This document shows positions 1 to 9,514 of a DNA stretch of 64,000 nucleotides, one piece after another. A program made the position numbers and the translations under genes. The DNA lies in contig CAWCOV010000012.1 of the NCBI GenBank assembly GCA_963797255.1, positions 124,001 to 188,000 on the forward strand, given 5' to 3'. The notes beneath the pieces were generated by a model that ran no database searches, was not told the origin of the DNA, and saw nothing but the letters and a program-made list of their open reading frames with translations. The first letter of the stretch is position 1. Each line of letters begins with the position of its first letter. The DNA comes from JANXZS01 sp963797255. Its GTDB lineage: Bacteria > Acidobacteriota > Terriglobia > Terriglobales > Acidobacteriaceae.

Positions 1-1
1 C

Positions 2-95
2 GATACGCTTTTGAGCGAACCATACCGTAGACCGCCAAAGCACCCGCGATGGGGGTAGCGATCGTAATGGCCTTTACAGTGTCGACTGCATTCAT
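2..95 (-). CDS. Possible small hydrophobic protein, partial at window edge
   Basis: A reading frame on the minus strand starts at an ATG at 95 and stays open to the window edge. It begins MNAVDTVKAITIATPIAG and continues with a hydrophobic stretch, so a single membrane segment is possible. A weak AGGG lies about ten bases upstream. I do not recognise the family. It lies just downstream of the terminator that closes the 212-1090 gene, so it would need its own promoter. It could be chance. Confidence 0.25.
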   Translation of the reverse strand, partial: MNAVDTVKAITIATPIAGALAVYGMVRSKAY

Positions 96-161
96 TGAAG
101 CAGACCCTGATTGCTCATGCCAGCATAACTTGAAGCGATCGCCTTCGTTAAGCTTGGACAG

Positions 162-191
162 AAAAAATCCGGACCTCGGTGAGATCCGGAT
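162..191 (-). terminator. Rho-independent terminator
   Basis: Read on the minus strand, a 7-bp stem (ATCCGGA / TCCGGAT, arms 185-191 and 167-173) is followed directly by a run of T (162-167). It lies 20 bases after the stop codon of the 212-1090 membrane protein gene and fits as its terminator. Confidence 0.75.
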
Positions 192-211
192 CGGTTTTAC
201 ATACGTTCTAC

Positions 212-1090
212 CTAAGACTCCGTCGCTTTCAGCGAATTCTTGATGAGCACTCTATCCACGACATTCTCCACATCGGAGAGAAAGGTGCCGGAAGCAATTG
301 CGGGAGTGGGAGCGACCTGCGCGTTGGCATCACGGAGAGCGAGAGCCACCTCATTCCAGCGAATTAGAGGCGCTGCGATTGGAAGTGCGGCTGAACTCCG
401 CGCCGGCTCAGGATTGCGGAAGTATGCGACCCACATGACGAGGACGGCTACGCCAATTACCTGGCACACAATGCTGGTAATGGAGACCAGGGACTGTGCA
501 TGATAGGCAACTGCCGATTGCACGAAGTCGCTTGCCGCAGAAATGCCAAACCCGAGGGCGAGTCCAAAAGGGAGCGACTTATAAGAGAGCCCAACCTTCT
601 GGGCAACCAGAGTGACGAAGGCAAGCAGGCAAAGCTCAAGAATGCTGACACAACGCATCAGGTCAATCAGGACAAGATTGAACGGACGATGACTAATCTC
701 TGTAGGAATGTAGCTGGAACTCAACGCAATGATTGCGGAGATAGCAACTACCCAGCGGAACATGAGCACACCCAAACGGCTCAAGCCTGGCAGCGGCGAC
801 ATAACTTCGCGGAAGATGGTCTGAATAGTGAGAAACAGTAGAACCGTCGAAATTAGATACGTGCCCCAATAGCCCCAGAAGAACAAGAGGTTCCTATTGT
901 CAGCCGAGACAAAATGCTGCGCGTATGGCAGAAGTCCGAAGGTAGTGCAATACACCAGGCATACAGCGAGGTAACCGGCGAAGGCCGGATACTTGCGATG
1001 TGCCTTAGATTGCACCATTGCAGAAAGTGCGACCAACTGCGCGGCCGTGGTCGCAACGAAAAGTCCTAAACCAAGAGAACGTGCATCCAT
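212..1090 (-). CDS. Hypothetical multi-pass membrane protein
   Basis: The product is about 292 residues, with roughly seven hydrophobic segments spread over residues 5-235 and a soluble, Ala/Pro-containing tail ending in a stretch that looks helical. I chose the ATG at 1090 (MDARSLGLGLFVAT), which puts a hydrophobic segment at the N-terminus and has a GGTGAG-like ribosome site; an in-frame ATG at 1141 would add 17 residues without such a site. Proteins of this architecture are frequent and unnamed in acidobacteria. I see no catalytic motif and assign no function. It is a single gene followed by a terminator. Confidence 0.7.
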   Translation of the reverse strand: MDARSLGLGLFVATTAAQLVALSAMVQSKAHRKYPAFAGYLAVCLVYCTTFGLLPYAQHFVSADNRNLLFFWGYWGTYLISTVLLFLTIQTIFREVMSPLPGLSRLGVLMFRWVVAISAIIALSSSYIPTEISHRPFNLVLIDLMRCVSILELCLLAFVTLVAQKVGLSYKSLPFGLALGFGISAASDFVQSAVAYHAQSLVSITSIVCQVIGVAVLVMWVAYFRNPEPARSSAALPIAAPLIRWNEVALALRDANAQVAPTPAIASGTFLSDVENVVDRVLIKNSLKATES

Positions 1091-1191
1091 GAACTCACCC
1101 TTACTGGAAGTGAGGATATATGGATTCGCTTTCGATCTCAAGTCTAGATTTAACTATCGTTTGGCACATTTGTGGTACAAACTTTGGTGAG

Positions 1192-1356
1192 TTACTGACC
1201 TCGATCGCCAGGGCACCCATGAGGTCCACAAGGCACTGGGCCCGGCATGGCGGCCGCCTGATGGCTCACGAAATTAGCGCTCTTGGGAATCGAGTTTGCA
1301 GCAACTGCACCGGCTAGGACGATAGCGAGGGCGAAGGCACGGACGGCAAGTTTCAT
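1192..1356 (-). CDS. Small secreted peptide, 54 residues
   Basis: This short frame starts at ATG 1356, preceded by a good AGGAG site eight bases upstream (CCTTAGGAGTAACTACTT). The product starts MKLAVRAFALAIVLAGAVAA, a typical Sec signal peptide with a likely Ala-x-Ala cut, and the remaining 30 or so residues end in VPCGPHGCPGDRGQ with two cysteines four apart. The mature peptide would be about 33 residues. I do not know the family. The strong ribosome site and signal peptide argue for a real gene despite its size. Upstream lies a region of inverted repeats that may control it. Confidence 0.65.
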   Translation of the reverse strand: MKLAVRAFALAIVLAGAVAANSIPKSANFVSHQAAAMPGPVPCGPHGCPGDRGQ

Positions 1357-1704
1357 AAGTAGTTACTCCTAAGGGAAAATACCAAGATAGATTCCGGAAT
1401 GCACTAACACTTTGGAGTATATTGCAGTTACCGCATAACGTCATTGTTTTCAACCATATTACATACTATTCAACAGTGTTGAGTACTAGAGTAACCCCTT
1501 TAACATTTTGCAATCATTCCACGAAAGTGTTAGGTAGCCTGAAGACGTCCCTTTTGGCCCCATTGGCGCATCGAAAAAGGGCCCAATCGTGGTAAACTGA
1601 GAGGGTATAAAAGCCCAGTTAAACCCGTTCGCTTTCAGCCGTTTATTCCCCCTCCAGCTCTTCGAGCTGTGAAGCGTTCCAGAGCCTGGCCTGACCGGAG
1701 TTGC
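1357..1704. promoter_or_regulatory. Divergent intergenic region with repeated AGTGTT elements, upstream of gyrB
   Basis: This 348-base stretch separates the small secreted peptide (minus) from gyrB (plus). It holds a 10-bp inverted repeat, CTAACACTTT at 1404-1413 and its exact complement AAAGTGTTAG at 1524-1533, and between them a perfect 13-base palindrome TCAACAGTGTTGA (1470-1482). All share the AACACT/AGTGTT core, which suggests operator sites for one regulator. A weak gyrB promoter candidate is TCGAAA (1571-1576) and TAAACT (1593-1598), 16 bases apart. No other gene is evident here. Confidence 0.4.
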
Positions 1705-4359
1705 ATGTCCACCAAAGAAGTCGCTGCAGACGCAAATCTTCCCGTTCCTGATGTGGAACCAACAATAGCCTCCTCGACTCCCGAATCCCGTTCGGCGAAT
1801 GGCAGCAAGCAATCGGCCACTTATACCGGCGAGAATATCAAGGTGCTGGAAGGTCTGGAGGCTGTCCGCCTTCGCCCAGCCATGTACATCGGCTCCACGG
1901 GCGAAATGGGCCTGCACCACCTGGTTTACGAGGTCGTCGATAATTCTGTGGATGAGGCGCTGGCCGGCTATGCAAAGCGGGTCCAGGTGACCATCCACTT
2001 CGACAACTCCATTACCGTCGTGGACGATGGGCGCGGCATACCGGTAGATGAAATGACTTTGCACGACGGCACGCGTATGTCTGCCGTGGAGGTCGTTCTT
2101 ACCAAGCTTCATGCTGGTGGTAAATTCGATGCTTCGTCCTACAAGGTGTCTGGCGGACTGCATGGAGTGGGTGTTTCGTGCGTGAACGCCCTGAGTCAAG
2201 CTTTCGACGTCGAGATCTGGAAAGACGGACACACATACGAGCAGGATTATTCCTGCGGCATCCCCATTTCCAAGCTTCGGCAAAGTGGTACTACCAAGCG
2301 TTCGGGCACAAAGGTTCACTTCTTGCCGGATCGGTCAATTTTTTCGGTCACGGAATATAACTACGACATCCTGGCCCAGCGTTTGCGCGAGCTGGCCTTC
2401 CTGAACAAGGGGCTGGAGATTACGCTCACCGACGAGCGCGTCACGGACTCCAAGACCGGCGAAGCCAAACGCGCCGAGTTTCGCTATGCAGGCGGAATCG
2501 CGGAATTCATCAAGCATCTGAACAAGGGCAAGCAGGTTTTGCACGACAAGCCGATCTGCATGGAAGCGCTGAGGGATGGCGTCGAAATGGATATCGCGCT
2601 GCAGTACAACGATAGCTATTCCGAGACGATTTTCAGTTTTGCCAACAACATCAATACAGTTGATGGCGGCACCCATCTCTCCGGTTTCCGCACCTCGCTC
2701 ACCCGCACCATCAACGTTGCGGGAGCGCAGCTCGGCCTGTTCAAAGACCAGAAAGAGAATCTATCGGGCGACGACGTCCGCGAGGGGCTCGTAGCCGTTG
2801 TAAGCGTAAAACTGCCGCAGCCGCAGTTTGAAGGGCAGACGAAGGGCAAGCTCAACTCCGATATCGCCGGCATCGTGCAGGCGTTTGTGAACGAAAAGTT
2901 GGGCATGTTCCTGGATCAGAATCCTTCTGTCGCCAAGAAGATCATCAATAAGGCGATTGAAGCTTCCCGTGCAAGAGAAGCAGCCCGCAAGGCTCGCGAC
3001 CTTACCCGCCGCAAAGGCGCCCTCGACGGTGGAGGGTTGCCGGGCAAGTTGGCCGACTGCAGTGAACGCGATCCTGAACGTTGCGAGCTTTACCTGGTCG
3101 AGGGTGAATCCGCCGGTGGAACCGCGAAGCAGGGACGTGATCGGCGTTTTCAGGCCATCCTTCCATTAAAAGGAAAGATCCTGAACGTTGAAAAAGCCCG
3201 CTACGACAAGATGCTGGGACATGAGGAAATTCGCGCCATGATCACAGCTCTCGGCTGTGGCATTGGCAAGGATGACTTCGATGCCTCCAAGCTGCGATAC
3301 GGAAAACTGATTCTGATGACCGATGCCGACGTGGACGGATCACATATCCGGACCCTTCTGCTGACATTCTTCTTCCGTCACATGACAGAGTTGATTCGCC
3401 ACGGTCACGTCTACATTGCGCAACCTCCCCTGTATCGCATCAAGAAGGGCAAGTTTGAGCAATACATTAAGGATGACCGTGAATTCGTCAAGGTCATGGT
3501 AAAACGCGCTTCGGACGGCATGGTGGTTCACTGTGGTGCGGATGCCCACAAGATTGAGGGCGCGGCATTGACGAAATTCATGGGCCAGCTTCGAGACTAC
3601 CTGGACTTCTTTGACAAGGTGGACAAGCGGCTTCGCAATGAGGAAGTCACCGAAAAGCTTGCTACGTTGGAGATCGTCCATCGCACAGACTTCGAGTCTG
3701 CCAAAGAGGGCGAGGTTCCGGCGAAGCTCGTCAAACTTCATAAGGAACTCGAGTCTCTGTCGAAGAAGTATGCCTTCAAGGCGGTCTTCGCTCCGACGAA
3801 AGATGAAGAACACCAGACCTGGTCGATCCGCTTTACCGATGCAAATGGCGCCGAACGCAGGATTGATTGGACGCTGGCGAGTTCGCCCGAATATAGGCAG
3901 ATGATGGCGAAGCACCTGCAGATTCGCAACGACCTTCAACCTCCATTCGTAATCGAATATGCGGGCAAATCCGCCGCACAGGAGAAGGAAGAAGGCGAGG
4001 ACGCTACCGCCGAGACTGCTTCGGATGAGGGAGCCGCCGCCAAGCCTGCCGCGAAGAAGACGGGTCGGGTCGCGCACGAACCGGTTACCAGAACGACGCC
4101 GCACGAATTGTTCGATTATGTAATCGAACAGGGCCGCAAGGATTACCAGGTGCAACGCTATAAGGGCCTCGGTGAAATGACGTCTACACAATTGTGGGAG
4201 ACGACCATGGATCCTGAACGCCGAACGCTGCTGTCCGTAAAACTAGAAGATCTTGCCGAGACCGAAGCGATCTTTACCACCTTGATGGGTGAAGATGTGG
4301 AAGCTCGTCGCAAGTTCATTGAAGAAAATGCACTCGACGTAAAGAACCTCGACATCTAA
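1705..4359 (+). CDS. gyrB: DNA gyrase subunit B
   Basis: This is the ATPase subunit of DNA gyrase, which introduces negative supercoils. The GHKL ATPase signatures are present: EVVDNSVDEAL near residue 78 and GGLHGVGVS at about 150. The TOPRIM domain shows LVEGESAGG near 463 and DADVDGSHI near 541, and the C-terminal RYKGLGEM is at about 817. At 884 residues it is longer than the ~640-residue Gram-positive form because it carries an insert of roughly 170 residues between TOPRIM and tail, as in the E. coli enzyme, including an acidic then Ala/Lys-rich linker (about residues 760-790). Start: ATG 1705 has CGGAG six bases upstream; the in-frame ATG at 1669 lacks one. Confidence 0.97.
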   Translation: MSTKEVAADANLPVPDVEPTIASSTPESRSANGSKQSATYTGENIKVLEGLEAVRLRPAMYIGSTGEMGLHHLVYEVVDNSVDEALAGYAKRVQVTIHFDNSITVVDDGRGIPVDEMTLHDGTRMSAVEVVLTKLHAGGKFDASSYKVSGGLHGVGVSCVNALSQAFDVEIWKDGHTYEQDYSCGIPISKLRQSGTTKRSGTKVHFLPDRSIFSVTEYNYDILAQRLRELAFLNKGLEITLTDERVTDSKTGEAKRAEFRYAGGIAEFIKHLNKGKQVLHDKPICMEALRDGVEMDIALQYNDSYSETIFSFANNINTVDGGTHLSGFRTSLTRTINVAGAQLGLFKDQKENLSGDDVREGLVAVVSVKLPQPQFEGQTKGKLNSDIAGIVQAFVNEKLGMFLDQNPSVAKKIINKAIEASRAREAARKARDLTRRKGALDGGGLPGKLADCSERDPERCELYLVEGESAGGTAKQGRDRRFQAILPLKGKILNVEKARYDKMLGHEEIRAMITALGCGIGKDDFDASKLRYGKLILMTDADVDGSHIRTLLLTFFFRHMTELIRHGHVYIAQPPLYRIKKGKFEQYIKDDREFVKVMVKRASDGMVVHCGADAHKIEGAALTKFMGQLRDYLDFFDKVDKRLRNEEVTEKLATLEIVHRTDFESAKEGEVPAKLVKLHKELESLSKKYAFKAVFAPTKDEEHQTWSIRFTDANGAERRIDWTLASSPEYRQMMAKHLQIRNDLQPPFVIEYAGKSAAQEKEEGEDATAETASDEGAAAKPAAKKTGRVAHEPVTRTTPHELFDYVIEQGRKDYQVQRYKGLGEMTSTQLWETTMDPERRTLLSVKLEDLAETEAIFTTLMGEDVEARRKFIEENALDVKNLDI

Positions 4360-4376
4360 ACGGGATAAAAAAGGGG

Positions 4377-4412
4377 AGCTGGTTAGCGCAATGAGCGCTA
4401 ACCAGCTTTTTG
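4377..4412 (+). terminator. Strong bidirectional terminator after gyrB
   Basis: A perfect 13-bp stem (arms 4377-4389 and 4395-4407) with a five-base loop is followed by TTTTT. On the minus strand the same hairpin is followed by CCCCTTTTTT, so it can also end the convergent dienelactone hydrolase gene. Confidence 0.93.
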
Positions 4413-4467
4413 GTTTAGGAGCGTTTCCCGACTCCCGGAATTGATTCGAGCAATCTCACCCGGCATT

Positions 4468-5301
4468 CTATTTCAGGGTCTTCAACTCGCCCGTCAGCGA
4501 TGTGAATCCTTCTTCGCGTGCCTTCTTGTTCTCAGGGGTTGCGTCCGGAGCCTCTCCGGCGCGCATGAATCCGTGCCCCGCGCCGTCATAAGTGACGGTC
4601 TCGTATTTCTTTCCTGCGGCCTTCATGTTTTCTTTCGTGTCGGGAATTGTAGCGTCGATACGTGCGTCGTTGCCTGCGTAAAAGCCATAGACGGGTGCCT
4701 TAATTTTGGGCATTGAAGCTTTATCCGGCGGAGGGCCGTAGAAAACGAAGGCGCTGCCTAGATCCTGGCGATGGGTCGCGAACGCGAACGATTTTCCGCC
4801 GCCCCAGCAAAAACCTACCACCGCAAGTTTACCGTTGGACGCGGGCAGCTTCTTTCCGTAATCGGCCACGGCATCCAGATCGGACATCACGATATCCGCA
4901 TTCAGAGAGGAGACTGCCTTCGTGGTCGCGTCCTGACTTGGAAACTCGCTGCTTCCACCGCCATTCGGACCGAAGCCGGACAACAAATCGGGTGCAACAG
5001 CAATGTAGCCGGCGGCGGCAAGTTCATCTGCCATGCTTCGCGCCCAATCTGAGAGCCCGAAGATCTCGTGAATCACAATAACGACCGGAGCCTTTTCTTT
5101 AACCTCGGGATAAACGACAAACGTCTGTACGGTTCGTTCACCGTACTTTACTGGAACCCATTCGCGGTGACGGGGTGATTTTTCCAGTGACTGTTTGGCC
5201 CAATCCTGTGCGAATGTGTGCTGAGCGTCAATCGCCAGAAACGCGGCGATTGCAAGTCCAAGGAAAAAAACGATGGTTTGGGGAACTCGGGATCGTTTCA
5301 T
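4468..5301 (-). CDS. Secreted dienelactone hydrolase family protein
   Basis: The product is a 277-residue alpha/beta hydrolase of the dienelactone hydrolase type. A signal peptide covers about residues 1-31 (MKRSRVPQTIVFFLGLAIAA...), so it acts outside the cytoplasm, unlike classical ClcD. The cysteine nucleophile is in GFCWGG (Cys165), with Asp212 (GNDARID) and His243 (GAGHGF) completing the triad, and the family HEIFG motif is at 78-82. The substrate is unknown; family members act on lactones and esters. I chose ATG 5301 because it begins the signal peptide; the ORF extends 12 residues further upstream. It stands alone, convergent with gyrB. Confidence 0.88.
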   Translation of the reverse strand: MKRSRVPQTIVFFLGLAIAAFLAIDAQHTFAQDWAKQSLEKSPRHREWVPVKYGERTVQTFVVYPEVKEKAPVVIVIHEIFGLSDWARSMADELAAAGYIAVAPDLLSGFGPNGGGSSEFPSQDATTKAVSSLNADIVMSDLDAVADYGKKLPASNGKLAVVGFCWGGGKSFAFATHRQDLGSAFVFYGPPPDKASMPKIKAPVYGFYAGNDARIDATIPDTKENMKAAGKKYETVTYDGAGHGFMRAGEAPDATPENKKAREEGFTSLTGELKTLK

Positions 5302-5655
5302 GGCGTAGAGTCTACTGCAAGCATTAGAGAGCGGCAATTCTGCTTAGCGAATGCGCCTATCGCAGTTGCATATGTCGGGTGTCCATCTTCGGACGATGCT
5401 TTGGTTTGCAAGTGAGCCCATATCTGGTTTCCATAGAATGAAGTAGAGAGACGAAATAAACTTGATAAACAATTTAGAACTTGATCCAGCGTCGACAATG
5501 CTGCACCATAACTGAAATACAGGTCCGTTCCACTGCGTTTCTGAAACGCCATTAGCAAATCGATTCGGCAAGCCCACAGTTTAGAAAATCTTACGAGCCT
5601 CTTCCAAGGCCAGCGTGAACTGTTTTTCTAACCCCCTCACCGGAGAATCGTACAA
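5302..5655. other. Intergenic region, 354 bases
   Basis: This separates two divergent genes and must contain their promoters. I see no convincing -35/-10 pair, repeat or RNA. The ORFs crossing it have no ribosome site and no protein-like composition. CCGGAG about ten bases before 5656 is the ribosome site for the TonB receptor. Confidence 0.5.
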
Positions 5656-8600
5656 ATGAAGGCAATTTGGCAGATCCTACTCTTCGCAGTCTTACTCGCG
5701 ACCTGCAGCCTCTCCTGGGCCCAGAGCTCATTGACCTCTCTCCGCGGCACGGTGACAGATCCGACAGGCGCAGTCGTTCCCGGAGCGACAGTGGCTCTAG
5801 AAAATAAAGAAAAAGGCCTAACCCTTTCTAAGGTCGCCGACGCGAGTGGCGACTATCAGTTCCCGCAACTTGAGCCTGGCAAATACACGATCACTGCGAA
5901 GGCAACAGGATTCGGAGAGCAAAGCAAAGTTGCGGAATTGCTCGTCAATCAGCCTGCCACTGTGAGTTTCAAACTGACCATCGAGTCAGCATCGCAAACT
6001 ATAGATGTAAGCGCCGAAGCGCAGACGCTGAATACAACGGATGCGTCGATGGGAAATTCGATGAATAACGCCATGATCGAAGCGCTCCCTGCAGAGGGCC
6101 GAAATGTGCCTGATCTGTTGAGCCTTCAGCCGGGCGTTTTGTATCTTGGCCGCGGAGCCGATCCAAATTCCGACAGCCGCACCGGCAGCGTCGCCGGCGC
6201 ACGATCGGACCAGACGAACGTTACCCTCGATGGAGTCGACGACAACGATCAGGAATCTGGTTACGCCTTCACGGGCGTGCTGCGCTCCACCCTCGATTCC
6301 ATTCAGGAGTTCCGCGTGACGACGACTGGCGCGAACGCCGATGCGGGCCGATCCTCCGGCGGTCAGGTCAGCATGGTGACCAAGAGCGGAACAAACCAGT
6401 TTCACGGCAGCGCGTATGAATACAACCGGAACACGTTCAGCGTCGCGAACAACTGGTTCAACAAGGCAGCGCAGATCAGCAGTGGACAATCGAATACCCC
6501 CGGCAAGCTGATCCGAAACACATTTGGTGCTGATGTGGGTGGCCCCATTTTCAAAGACAAGCTCTTTTTCTTCGTCAACTACGAGGGGCAGCGTACTGCT
6601 GAGAACCGGCAGGTGACACAGGTTGCCCCCTTCGCCTCGTTCAAGGCTGGGAACATCATGTATCCGAGCGGCGGAGTGAACGTTTCGCTAACACCTGCGC
6701 AAATCGCAGCCATGGATACAGAACCAAATGGTGAGAATTGCAGCTACTACGGAACGTGCCCTTCGGGTCCCGGTGTGAATCCAGGGGTGCTGGATTACTT
6801 CAACCAGTATCCAACAGCGAATGGTTCCGCACTCGGAGATGGACTGAATTTTGGGTCCTATACGTTTTCATCCGCGTACCCCGGGTCGCTGAACACATCG
6901 ATCGCGAAGCTTGATTGGCAGATCACCCAAAATAACCGGGCATTCGTTCGTGGCAACCTGCAGAAGGATACCCAGGCAGGCACTTTGCAGTTTCCCGGGA
7001 CAGCTTCCATCCTCGAGCCTGATTGACAACTCGAAGGGTATCTCCGCCGGGGACACATGGTCCATCACGCCCAACCTCATTAACGACCTTCGATATGGCT
7101 ACACTCGGCAGGGTTACAGCAATCGCGGAACGGGCCAGGGAGAGTATGTGGTATTTCGCTTTATCAGCCAATTGGATGCCGAAACGCGATCAACCATAGT
7201 TCATATCCCCGTTCAAAACGTAATTGATACGGTTACATATACGAAGGGGCCGACACACCGTTTCGGGTGGAGTGAACTGGCGCTTGATTAACAACAACAG
7301 AAGCTCCGACGCCAACTCCTTCAGCAGCGGCAATTCAAATATCTATTGGATTGACACAGGCGGCAGTATCGCTGGTACCGGGGGCGCGCTCGATCCTGCC
7401 AGCCAGGGCAATCCGGCCGTCGACGATGGATTCTCGACTTCCTATTCCATCGCTATCGGTGCGCTCACCGGCCTAATCCCTCAAACGACCGGGCAGTATA
7501 ACTTCGCGGTTGCCAGCGATGGTCAAACAGGAAATCAACTTGCTCCAGGCGCTTTCCTCAACAGGAACTTCCGCTCGAATGAGTTCGAGTATTACATCCA
7601 GGACTCTTGGCACCTCAGGTCAAACGTGACCGTTACTTTCGGCATACGTCAGAGCTTCTTGCAGGCCCCTTATGAAACCAACGGGCAGCAGATTGCTCCG
7701 TCCATAAATATGAACCAGTGGTTTAACACCCGAGCGGAGAATGCAGCAAAGGGCCTTACCGTTCAGCCAGACATTCCATTCGCACCCTCAGGGCAGGCGC
7801 GGGGGCTGAAGCCATATTGGGATATGCAGAAAAACGCGATCGCTCCACGCCTTGCAGTTGCATATTCGCCCACTCCGTTAACGTCGATCCGTGCCGGTTT
7901 CGGTATGAACTACGACCACTTCGGCCAGGGCATTGTAAACACATTTGACCAGCAAGGTTCGTTTGGATTGAGCACCAGTATCTCCAATCCAGCGGGTACC
8001 TATAGTGTCGATAGCGCCCCGCGTTTTACAGGCATTAATAATGTGCCGGGCAGTAGTTGCGCTCTTCCCCAGGTCGTCACCTATCCGTATACTCCGCCGA
8101 CCGACTTCAACTGCGGTTTCGCAATCACGTGGGGAATTGACGATCACCTTAAAACGCCATACGCAGAGACGGCGGATTTCTCTGTTCAGACACAACTGCC
8201 AAAAGGCTTCATTATGGAAACGGCCTACGTCGGCCGCTTCGGTCATCATTTGCTGCAGCAGCTTGATCTGGCACAGCCGCTCAACCTTGTGGATCCACAA
8301 TCCGGGCTGAGCTATTTTCAGGCTGCGACATTGATGTCCAAACTCGTGGATATGAACGGCGGCGATCCTGATGCTTCCGTACCTTCGATCCCTTATTTCG
8401 AAAATCTGTTCCCGTGGTGGGCCACGAGTGACGCCTCCGCTACACAAAACATCTACAGCCAAACGTGGGCATTCAATCGAGGGAATGAGACGACTGCGCT
8501 CGCGAACCTCGACGAATACTGCGTTTTCTACGATGCCGGCTGCGGACCCAACACCAGTACACGCTTCTATCAACAACAATTCTCTTCGCTGTATTCCTGG

Positions 8601-9422
8601 TCTTCCATCGGAAACAGCAGTTACAACGCGCTGCAATTCACAATGCGCCATGCAATGAGCCACGGCCTGCAATTTGACGCGGGCTATACATTTTCAAAGG
8701 CCCTCGACTACGGATCTGACACCGAACGCACTGGCGAACTGAATGGCGGTATAGGTAGAAGCAGCAACAGCGAAATACTGAATGCCTTTTTCCCGCGGCT
8801 CAACCGTGGCACTTCGGACTTTGATATCCGCAGTCTGATTACCGTCGACTGGGTCTACCAGTTGCCATTCGGTCCCGGGCAAGCTCATGCCGCACATGCG
8901 AACAAATTTGTGAATGGGCTCATTGCGGGATGGCAGTGGTCAGGGCTTGGGCGTTGGAGCACGGGGTTGCCCATCAGCATTGTTCAGAGCGGATGGACAA
9001 CGGACTGGCAGATCGGATCGAACATGGTTACAACCGGTTATGTAAAGACGCATAAACATGTCGATTCCACGGGAAGCCCTCAAGTTTTTGAAGACCCGGA
9101 TGCAATCAATAATGGAATTGCCGTTGGTACGCCGGTTCGGTTCCCTTATCCGGGAGAAGCGGGGCAGAGGAATAATTTCCGTGGAGACGGCTTCTTCGGA
9201 ATCGACTCCGCCCTTGCTAAAAACTGGAACATCACCGAGAGGCAAGCCATCCGCTTCACATGGGAAGTATTCAACGTATCGAATTCTGTTCGCTTCGACA
9301 CGAACCCGCAGAGTTCATCCGGCGGACTGACCACGCAGGCGCAAAACGGCGGCCTGGGTAAGTATGCATCCACCCTGACGAATCCTCGTATTCAGCAGTT
9401 TTCGCTTCGGTATAGCTTCTAG
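5656..9422 (+). CDS. Oar-like TonB-dependent receptor with N-terminal carboxypeptidase-regulatory-like domain (two frameshifts)
   Basis: This encodes a giant outer-membrane receptor, about 1254 residues once corrected. The signal peptide (about 1-22) ends SWAQ; residues 27-105 form a carboxypeptidase-regulatory-like fold (TDPTGAVVPGATV, GDYQFPQLEPGKY); then follow a TonB plug (LSLQPGVLYLG, NVTLDGVDDNDQ) and a beta-barrel ending in the aromatic FSLRYSF. The frame breaks twice: frame 1 runs 5656-7026, frame 2 carries the sequence to about 7249, and frame 3 continues to 9422. Removing one base from the TTTCCCGGG run (6991-6999) and one G from GGGG (7246-7249) restores continuous family-like sequence. 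In acidobacteria such receptors import large substrates; peptidases downstream suggest peptides. It may be a pseudogene or hold two sequence errors. Confidence 0.85.
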
Positions 9423-9429
9423 CAATGCC

Positions 9430-9471
9430 TGGGACTCGCCTGGCGCGCTTCACCTTGCCAGACGGGTCCCA
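9430..9471 (+). terminator. Imperfect hairpin after TonB receptor
   Basis: Arms 9430-9444 and 9457-9471 (TGGGAC...GTCCCA with inner CTGGC/GCCAG) form a long stem with two mismatches. It is followed by pyrimidine-rich but not T-only sequence. It sits eight bases after the receptor stop and before the peptidase, so it may limit read-through rather than stop transcription fully. Confidence 0.4.
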
Positions 9472-9514
9472 TTCCTATTCCCGATCAAAATTTCTTAGTG
9501 CTTCCCGGTAAATC

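Noticed and set aside
1606..1611. TATAAA as a gyrB -10 box
   Set aside because: No -35 element lies at a suitable distance upstream; TAAACT at 1593 with TCGAAA fits somewhat better.
1486..2319. A 277-codon minus-strand frame over the gyrB start
   Set aside because: Antisense shadow of gyrB with no ribosome site.
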